Below are positions 5,799-10,996 of a DNA stretch of 10,996 nt, in pieces. The translations under genes were made by a program, and so were the position numbers. The notes beneath the pieces were generated by a model. The model did not search any database. It was not told the origin of the DNA and saw nothing but the letters and a program-made list of their open reading frames with translations. Numbering within the stretch: position 1 is the first letter of the stretch; each line of letters starts with the position of its first letter. Source of the stretch: an uncultured Planctomycetaceae bacterium (GTDB lineage Bacteria > Planctomycetota > Planctomycetia > Planctomycetales > Planctomycetaceae). The DNA is taken from contig CAIJTL010000053.1 of assembly GCA_903823545.1 (NCBI GenBank), positions 1-10,996 of the forward strand. Reading direction: 5' to 3'.

Positions 5799-7169
5799 TC
5801 ACCGCACCAAGGCGACGCGTAAATCCATCACGTTGGTGTGCGTCGGCCCTGTGAGCAACAAACCATCGGCCTGCTCGAAGAATGGGTACGAGTTGTTGAT
5901 TGCGAGGAAATCTGCGGGATTGAGGCCGTTCGCGAGAGCCTTCTGACGCACGACTTCGTCGGCGATAGCGCCCGCCGCGTTGGTGGGGCCATCTTCGCCA
6001 TCGGTGCCTCCGGAAAGGATGGCAATTCGGTCGAGGCTTTCGGACCACAGATGTTGAAGTGCGGCGAGAGCGACTTCCTGATTGCGGCCACCTTTACGTG
6101 GGCGATCAGTCGGAACGAGGCTCACGATTGGTTCGCCCCCACTCAGGAGGCACACCGGCGGTTTAAGAGCCGATTGCCCGCTGCGAATTTGGCGACAGTG
6201 TTCCGCCAACTCTCGACCGACGGCCTGTGCTTCGCCCGCGTAGTTTGAACCGAGCGATTTCACTTGAAAGCCCAGTTCACGAGCCCTGCTCGCTGCGGCA
6301 TCGAGTGCTGTAGTGTTGTTTCCAATGATTTGATTGACGCAAGCAGTTCCGTTTTGAATTTTTGATTCTTGCTCGTGACCGTGATTTGCTTGTGATCGCA
6401 ATTCTTCAAACAGTGACTCAGGAACCGATGGGGGAGTCGCGTTGAAACGATTGAGAACAGCGAGAGCTTCCGCTGCCGTGCCAGTGTCTTCGACGGTCGG
6501 GCCCGATGCGATGACGTCCAAAGGGTCGCCGATCACATCTGAAATGATGAGCGAGAAAATGGCTTTCGCTCTTGAGGCGGCTCGCGCAAGGCGGCCACCT
6601 TTGACCATCGACAATCGCTTGCGGACGGCGTTGAGCTCCTGAATGGTCGCTCCCGACCGCATCAAGAATCGCGTCACCGCTTGCTTGTCAGCGAGTGAGA
6701 TTCCTGGAACAGGTGCCGGCATCAACGCGCTGCCACCTCCTGAGATCAACACAATGACTAAATCATTCGATCGCGCGCTGTTGGCGAGTCCCCAAATCGA
6801 TTGCGTACCAGCGACACCTTCTTCGGTCGGTTCATTGACGCCTGCTGGTCGAGCAGCATGTAAGACGACGCGTCTCAGTGGCCGGACGCAATCGGCAGGG
6901 ACATTCACCCAGCCGAGGACTTTCTCGTCAGTCAGTTTATTGCCGAGCGTCGCTTCAACGGCGGCCGCCATACCGGCGCCCGCTTTGCCCGCTCCAACGA
7001 CGATGATCCTGTCCAACAGCGTCGAGTCGAAAGCCGTTCCGCAAACAGAGAGAATTCGGCCATCGAATTGGATTGCGTTACGAACGAGCCGTTCCGAATC
7101 AACTGCGGCGACCCCCGCCTCCCAAATCTCGCGAGCTTGTTGACGCAGCATGATCTGTCTCACGGACAC
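5799..7169 (-). CDS. glycerate 2-kinase, MOFRL (type 2) family
   Basis: This enzyme phosphorylates D-glycerate with ATP; family members (named GckA or TtuD elsewhere) give 2-phosphoglycerate, linking C2, serine-cycle or tartrate metabolism to glycolysis. The 456 residues fit the family. Visible motifs are GAGKAGAGMAAAVE (59-72), VLISGGGSALMPAP (140-153), NAVRKRLSMVKGGRLA (180-195), SDVIGDPLDVIASGPTVED (210-228), and then the MOFRL domain: LLSGGEP (341-347), KGGRNQE (359-365), LSGGTDGEDGPTNAAGA (385-401), NNSYPFF (425-431) and GPTHTNVMDL (441-450). The GTG at 7169 overlaps the stop of the small upstream gene by one base (TAGTG), which suggests translational coupling. An ATG at 7151, just before the conserved LRQQAREIWEAG, is an equally possible start. 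Neither has a strong Shine-Dalgarno sequence. There is no predicted signal peptide, so it should be cytoplasmic. Confidence 0.93.
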   Translation of the reverse strand: MSVRQIMLRQQAREIWEAGVAAVDSERLVRNAIQFDGRILSVCGTAFDSTLLDRIIVVGAGKAGAGMAAAVEATLGNKLTDEKVLGWVNVPADCVRPLRRVVLHAARPAGVNEPTEEGVAGTQSIWGLANSARSNDLVIVLISGGGSALMPAPVPGISLADKQAVTRFLMRSGATIQELNAVRKRLSMVKGGRLARAASRAKAIFSLIISDVIGDPLDVIASGPTVEDTGTAAEALAVLNRFNATPPSVPESLFEELRSQANHGHEQESKIQNGTACVNQIIGNNTTALDAAASRARELGFQVKSLGSNYAGEAQAVGRELAEHCRQIRSGQSALKPPVCLLSGGEPIVSLVPTDRPRKGGRNQEVALAALQHLWSESLDRIAILSGGTDGEDGPTNAAGAIADEVVRQKALANGLNPADFLAINNSYPFFEQADGLLLTGPTHTNVMDLRVALVR

Positions 7170-7399
7170 TATGCACTTGGACGCAAACGGCGATAAGTCG
7201 TCAGAACTTCGTAGAGATCAGCGGAAATGCGGACTTCGTCATCGGCAAAATCTGAGAGCCATGCTCGGTCGTTTCGAGCTGCCTCGGCGAGGACGGTGAG
7301 AATCTCAGCCAGGCGAACTTTCTTCTGCTTTGGAGCCATCGTGGTGGCTTTCGTGTCCGGATCAAACAGTCGAAGTCGCGGTTGAGAAATTGCTCGCAT
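7169..7399 (-). CDS. small protein of unknown function, coupled to glycerate kinase
   Basis: This 76-residue protein is not one I recognise. It is supported as a gene by a strong ribosome binding site (7407-7415) at 7-nt spacing and by a one-base overlap of its TAG with the GTG of the glycerate 2-kinase. The N-terminal 25 residues are basic (MRAISQPRLR at the start, MAPKQKKVR at 21-29). The rest looks like two or three amphipathic helices: RLAEILTVLAEAARND (29-44), then RAWLSDFADDEVRIS (45-59), then ADLYEVLTTYRRLRPSA. There is no signal peptide, membrane segment or cysteine. Met21 is an alternative start. Its position suggests expression with the kinase, but nothing shows a role in glycerate metabolism. 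Confidence 0.7.
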   Translation of the reverse strand: MRAISQPRLRLFDPDTKATTMAPKQKKVRLAEILTVLAEAARNDRAWLSDFADDEVRISADLYEVLTTYRRLRPSA

Positions 7400-7406
7400 C
7401 GTCAGA

Positions 7407-7415
7407 CCCTTCCTT
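7407..7415 (-). promoter_or_regulatory. ribosome binding site of the small gene before glycerate kinase
   Basis: On the minus strand AAGGAAGGG ends 7 nt before the ATG at 7399. It is among the best Shine-Dalgarno matches in the window. It supports this start over the internal Met21 and supports the small frame as a real gene. Confidence 0.6.
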
Positions 7416-7438
7416 GAGACGGTTCGGCGTTATGTGGG

Positions 7439-7455
7439 CCGATCATCTTGATCGG
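7439..7455. promoter_or_regulatory. 7-bp perfect palindrome upstream of the small gene
   Basis: CCGATCA (7439-7445) and TGATCGG (7449-7455) are exact reverse complements around TCT, and a further GATCGG follows at 7465-7470. It lies 40 bp before the start codon of the small gene that leads the glycerate kinase pair. It could be an operator or a 5'-UTR hairpin. The short length and lack of a nearby clear promoter keep confidence low. Confidence 0.3.
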
Positions 7456-8076
7456 TAGATGTAAGATCGGTTGAGCGATTGCAGCGACTTGAGAGGTTCT
7501 GGCATTGGCGTAAGAAATTCCGACACAACGCTCTCGAAAACCTTCGTTCTTCACGCTTCGTCTGGTTTTGATTGAAGTCGATTTGATGAATCCACCCCTA
7601 TCCAGTGTTGCCGCAGCCGAATCATCGAGTTGCTCCGGCAGAACCTGCTGGATGAAAGAATCGGGCCGCCAAAGGTTGGGCGTTCGGCAGCCAAGGGTAG
7701 ATATGGTCGCAGTTCCGGGTTTAGGCGGCATTCGCTTCTCAAGTCACCAAGGCAGAACTTACGAGCGAATTCTGCGGCGTGCTTATGACAAGGGAATCTC
7801 GAAACCTCGGACTGAATTGGGATGTCTCTTCTCATTGACTCGTTGAGAAAGTGTACGACGGAGTTGTTGCACTCAAATCCCGCGAAAAACTTTCGTCGCG
7901 ATGTTGTGGAAACGCAGTCGCAATGCTGACTCAATGCTGTGTGGCGCTCGACATCCGCCGCAAGGATCGTCACGCTTCCGCCCATTCAATCTATCTTGTT
8001 TGAGTCTCTTTGTTTTTGTGACTTCGCAGCGCGGCAACTAACATGTCCGCCGCATTCAGGAACGAGTTGTTGCACG

Positions 8077-10683
8077 ATGGACCGCAGCATGGACGAACCG
8101 GCGTCAATTGATTTTTCTCGCATCGCATCTGAGTTGGGGTATACCCTCAGCCAAGTGCAAAACGTGGTCGCTTTGCTCGACGCGGGAAACACAATCCCGT
8201 TTATCACCCGCTATCGTAAGGAGAAGACGGGGAACCTCGACGAAGAGCAACTGCGCGGCATCGAATCGCGAGTGAAGGGCTTGCGTCAACTGCGAGAGCG
8301 GGCGACAGCAATCCTCCGTTTGATCGACGCACAGGGAAAGCTATCGCCTGAGCTTCGAAGTGAAATTGAAGCAGCGGATACGCTCAAGCGGCTTGAGGAT
8401 CTTTATCTTCCTTATCGCACGAAACGGACATCGCGAGCATCAGCCGCACGTCAGCGCGGGCTGGAACCGTTGGCTGCGAAGATCCTTGCCGGTGATCCAG
8501 AGATTACAGACTTGATGGCTGCGGCTGCGGCATTCGTGAACGCGGAACAAGAACTTCCCACAACGGCAGAAGTCTTGCAGGGCGCATCCGACATCATCGC
8601 CGAAGGGGTCAGCGAAGAAGCTGCGCTGCGTGAGGCGTGTCGTCAACTCTCCTGGCGTACGGGGAAGTTCGCAGGAACTCCGACGAAAGAAGGCTCGACC
8701 AGCGGCCAAGAATATCGCGACTACTTCGAGTTCTCCGAAGCGGTCTCTAAAATTCCGCCTCATCGAATCCTCGCACTCAATCGAGGCGAAAAGTCTGGTG
8801 CGTTGCGGGTGAAGTTTGAATGGGACGATGCCGCTGTCTTGGCTGCCTGTGAGTCTCATTATCGATGGGACGCGCACCCGCATCGAGAGTTCCTAAAGAA
8901 CTGTTTGACTGACGCGTTGCAGCGGCTCATTCAGCCGAGTCTCGAACGTGAGATCCGTCGTGAACTGAGTGACAAGGCGGAGCAGCAAGCGATCGATGTT
9001 TTCGCACGCAATCTGCGAAGCCTGTTGTTGCAGCCGCCAATGCGAAATCAACGCGTGCTGGCGATCGATCCCGGATTCCGAACTGGTTGCAAAGTCGCAG
9101 TTCTGGATGAGTGCGGGAATTTGGCGGTAAACGATGTTGTCTATGTGACGGGCAGCGCAGAGAAGCGAGGGGCTTGCATCACAAAGCTTGCTGAGTTGAT
9201 GCGTCAACACAATTGCCAAGTTGTCGCGATCGGCAATGGCACCGCCTGTCGTGAGACTGAAGATCTCGTGACCGAGATGATCGCGAAAGAGCTACCAGAA
9301 GCTCGTTACGTGATCGTCAACGAAGCGGGCGCGAGCATTTATTCGACAAGCCCGGTCGCTCGTGAAGAGTTTCCAGAACTCGACGCCACAGGTCGCGGGA
9401 CAGTGTCGATTGGTCGGCGATTGCTCGACCCGCTGAGTGAACTCGTGAAGATTGAACCGCAACACATCGGCGTTGGTATGTATCAGCACGATGTCGGCAA
9501 GAAAGAGTTGAAAGAGTCGCTCGATCAAGTCATCGAGTCGTGCGTGAATTACGTCGGCGTTGATTTGAATACGGCGAGTGCCTCGCTGCTGCGACATGTT
9601 TCGGGATTGAATCAGTTGATCGCTCGCCGTGTCGTCGAATGGCGCGACCAACATGGTCGGTTCAACAATCGTCGACAATTACTCGAAGTGTCTGGCTTGG
9701 GCGAAGCGACATTCACGCAAGCGGCGGGATTCTTGAAAATCGCCGGTGGTGATGAGCCGCTCGACGGCACTTGGATACATCCAGAAAGCTACGCGGCAGC
9801 GAACAAAGTTCTCGAACGCTTGAGCCTTTCGGCTCAAAGTTTGTTGGAGTCAGAGCAAGCTCGAGATGAGCTGCGAGAACGAATTGAGCAGCTTGAGGCG
9901 GTGACGCTCGCTGACGAGTTGTCCGTCGGTTTGCCAACCTTGAAAGACATCCTAGAAGCTTTATCGCGGCCTGGCCGCGATCCACGAACCGATTTGCCCG
10001 GTCCGGTTTTCAAGCAGGGAATCCTCAAGATCGAAGACCTGCAAGAAGGGATGGAATTGACCGGCACGATTTCCAACGTGGTCGATTTCGGCGCGTTCGT
10101 TGATGTTGGCTTGAAGGACAGTGGTCTGGTTCATATCAGCCAATTGTCGGCCAACTATGTTCCGTCGCCGCATAGTTTGGTTTCGGTCGGTGATGTTGTG
10201 ACGGTTTGGGTGCTTGGGGTCGACATGGAACGCAAGCGTGTCGGTCTGACGATGATCAAGCCGGGCACGCCTCGACAACAACGCGGCCCGAAAACGCCAG
10301 CGAGAGAGCCGCAGCAATCGGCCGATGGTGAAGCCAAGCCACGTGAGCAACGCCGTGAACGCCGCCCCGTTGTGTCACGTCCGAATCAAAACGCTGCCAG
10401 CAATAATCGAAATATCCAGACGCCTCAGAAGCCGGAAACCACAACTGCGCCGGCAGTTGATTCGCAGTCAACCGCAGCATCAAGCGCGTCGTCTACTTCC
10501 AGCAGTGGACCGGCTCGACCAGATCGGAGACGGCAGTTCAATTCCGCTCCGCAGTCGCAGCCTCCCCGCAAAAAGTCCAACGGACCTCCGGTGAAACTGA
10601 CGGATGGGATGGTTGAAGGAAAACAGCCGTTACTTGGCTTCGACCAACTCGCGGCACTTTGGAAGCAACAGCACCAAAAGTGA
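8077..10683 (+). CDS. tex: Tex family RNA-binding transcription accessory protein
   Basis: Tex is a conserved nucleic-acid-binding protein (bacterial relative of Spt6) linked to transcription and RNA processing in the cytoplasm. From the ATG at 8077 it has 868 residues against about 770 in E. coli. The N-terminal helical region includes RYRKEKTGNLDEEQLR (45-60) and DLYLPYRTKRTSRASAARQR (108-127). The YqgF/RNase H-like domain begins near 325 with VLAIDPGFRTGCKVAVLD. Helix-hairpin-helix units span about 487-555 (VGVDLNTASASLLRHVSGL and LLEVSGLGEA). An S1 domain spans about 657-727 (GTISNVVDFGAFVDVGLKD, GLVHISQLS). The last 140 residues are low complexity (Pro, Gln, Arg, Ser), ending in DGMVEGKQPLLGFDQLAALW. 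The frame is open up to a GTG at 7939, but those 46 residues do not fit Tex. An ATG at 8089 is also possible. No strong Shine-Dalgarno sequence is present. Confidence 0.95.
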   Translation: MDRSMDEPASIDFSRIASELGYTLSQVQNVVALLDAGNTIPFITRYRKEKTGNLDEEQLRGIESRVKGLRQLRERATAILRLIDAQGKLSPELRSEIEAADTLKRLEDLYLPYRTKRTSRASAARQRGLEPLAAKILAGDPEITDLMAAAAAFVNAEQELPTTAEVLQGASDIIAEGVSEEAALREACRQLSWRTGKFAGTPTKEGSTSGQEYRDYFEFSEAVSKIPPHRILALNRGEKSGALRVKFEWDDAAVLAACESHYRWDAHPHREFLKNCLTDALQRLIQPSLEREIRRELSDKAEQQAIDVFARNLRSLLLQPPMRNQRVLAIDPGFRTGCKVAVLDECGNLAVNDVVYVTGSAEKRGACITKLAELMRQHNCQVVAIGNGTACRETEDLVTEMIAKELPEARYVIVNEAGASIYSTSPVAREEFPELDATGRGTVSIGRRLLDPLSELVKIEPQHIGVGMYQHDVGKKELKESLDQVIESCVNYVGVDLNTASASLLRHVSGLNQLIARRVVEWRDQHGRFNNRRQLLEVSGLGEATFTQAAGFLKIAGGDEPLDGTWIHPESYAAANKVLERLSLSAQSLLESEQARDELRERIEQLEAVTLADELSVGLPTLKDILEALSRPGRDPRTDLPGPVFKQGILKIEDLQEGMELTGTISNVVDFGAFVDVGLKDSGLVHISQLSANYVPSPHSLVSVGDVVTVWVLGVDMERKRVGLTMIKPGTPRQQRGPKTPAREPQQSADGEAKPREQRRERRPVVSRPNQNAASNNRNIQTPQKPETTTAPAVDSQSTAASSASSTSSSGPARPDRRRQFNSAPQSQPPRKKSNGPPVKLTDGMVEGKQPLLGFDQLAALWKQQHQK

Positions 10684-10731
10684 TTTGATCATAGTGCCAA
10701 CTTGAGTGCACCCTTGATGTGATGATTCAAA

Positions 10732-10996
10732 ATGGCTGATCGCGTTCGCCTCTTCATTGCGGTCAATGCCCCATTCCCGCGAAGTTTGCAGTCGGTCATG
10801 CGAACCTTGGATGCAATCGGACGCTCGGTGCAGACCGTCGCCGCAGAGACATCTCACGTTACGCTGAAGTTTCTCGGCGATACGAATTCGTCGCAGTTGG
10901 AATCGATTGAATCAGTAATGAAGACTGCCGCTGCCGAGCAAGTACGGCAGGTGATTCAAATTGAACAGTTGGGAGCATTTCCGAACGCCGAGCGAC
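10732..10996 (+). CDS. thpR: RNA 2',3'-cyclic phosphodiesterase, N-terminal part (3' truncated)
   Basis: ThpR (LigT-like, 2H phosphoesterase superfamily) hydrolyses 2',3'-cyclic phosphate ends of RNA to 2'-phosphates and can act on tRNA half-molecules in vitro. The frame starts at the ATG at 10732 (an in-frame TGA at 10723-10725 rules out an earlier start) and runs off the right edge after 88 residues of an expected 180 or so. It shows the family opening VRLFIAVNAP (5-14), the first HxTx motif in SHVTLKFLGD (about 41-50), and QLGAFPNAER at the edge. The second HxTx motif would lie outside the window. It is 48 bp downstream of tex on the same strand with no visible terminator, so co-transcription is plausible. 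The ribosome binding site is weak. Confidence 0.88.
   Translation, partial: MADRVRLFIAVNAPFPRSLQSVMRTLDAIGRSVQTVAAETSHVTLKFLGDTNSSQLESIESVMKTAAAEQVRQVIQIEQLGAFPNAER

Larger units (their letters stand above)
7400..8076. other. gene-free stretch between divergent transcription units
   Basis: These 677 bp separate the minus-strand small-gene/kinase pair from tex on the plus strand, so promoters for both should lie here. I see no strong -35/-10 pair on either strand. Frames at 7402-7731 and 7551-7985 (both minus) overlap each other, lack family motifs and have atypical composition (rich in Cys, Ser and Arg). A small imperfect hairpin (7881-7900, CGCGAAA paired with TTTCG plus CG across a bulge) and the palindrome 7439-7455 are the only structures noted. 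A decayed gene at about 7560-7850 cannot be excluded. Confidence 0.5.

Noticed and set aside
7402..7731. 109-codon minus-strand frame just before the small gene
   Set aside because: No recognisable domain; its end overlaps the ribosome binding site of the small gene, and it competes with another frame over the same bases.
7551..7985. 144-codon minus-strand frame upstream of the small gene
   Set aside because: Composition is atypical (many Cys, Ser, Arg), no motif is visible, and it overlaps another open frame (7402-7731); kept only as part of the gap description.
7939..8076. Upstream GTG start for tex adding 46 residues
   Set aside because: The added residues are Cys/Ser-rich and unlike Tex N-termini, which begin close to the helical segment after the ATG at 8077.

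Overview
The window looks like ordinary chromosome from a Planctomycetota-type bacterium. This is an inference. It rests on a secreted YHYH-domain protein fused to a PEBP-like domain, mostly weak Shine-Dalgarno sequences, moderate GC, and long palindromic repeats between genes. No rRNA, tRNA, transposase, phage gene or CRISPR array is visible.

Layout, left to right. (1) The 3' end of an alpha/beta hydrolase gene (+, up to 427). (2) A perfect 25-bp inverted repeat (423-505) that carries the TAG stop codons of both this gene and the convergent glcE. (3) A minus-strand pair, glcD (1842-3329) then glcE (501-1727), encoding two subunits of glycolate oxidase. They are separated by 114 bp holding a long hairpin made of a GAGTAG-like hexamer; its last arm overlaps the glcE ribosome binding site. 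(4) A 463-bp gene-free stretch (3330-3792) with a 29-bp near-perfect palindrome nested inside a weaker, older-looking one. (5) A minus-strand gene (3793-5559) for an exported YHYH protein with a Pro/Arg-rich linker and a C-terminal PEBP/YbhB-like domain. (6) A minus-strand pair: a 76-residue protein of unknown function (7169-7399) whose stop codon overlaps the start of a MOFRL-type glycerate 2-kinase (5799-7169). (7) A 677-bp stretch with no convincing gene (7400-8076). (8) tex on the plus strand (8077-10683), with a long low-complexity C-terminal extension. (9) The 5' end of thpR, an RNA 2',3'-cyclic phosphodiesterase (10732 to the right edge).

Metabolic theme: GlcD/GlcE oxidise glycolate to glyoxylate, and glycerate 2-kinase returns glycerate to central metabolism as 2-phosphoglycerate. 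The two loci could serve one C2-salvage route, although they are separate transcription units and the middle steps (glyoxylate to glycerate) and the iron-sulfur subunit GlcF are not in the window. Tex and ThpR are nucleic-acid-related housekeeping genes, possibly co-transcribed.

No wholly new multi-gene system is evident. The most unusual items are the three unrelated long palindromes at gene boundaries, above all the one supplying two stop codons and the one overlapping a ribosome binding site, and the YHYH-PEBP fusion with an altered PEBP pocket.
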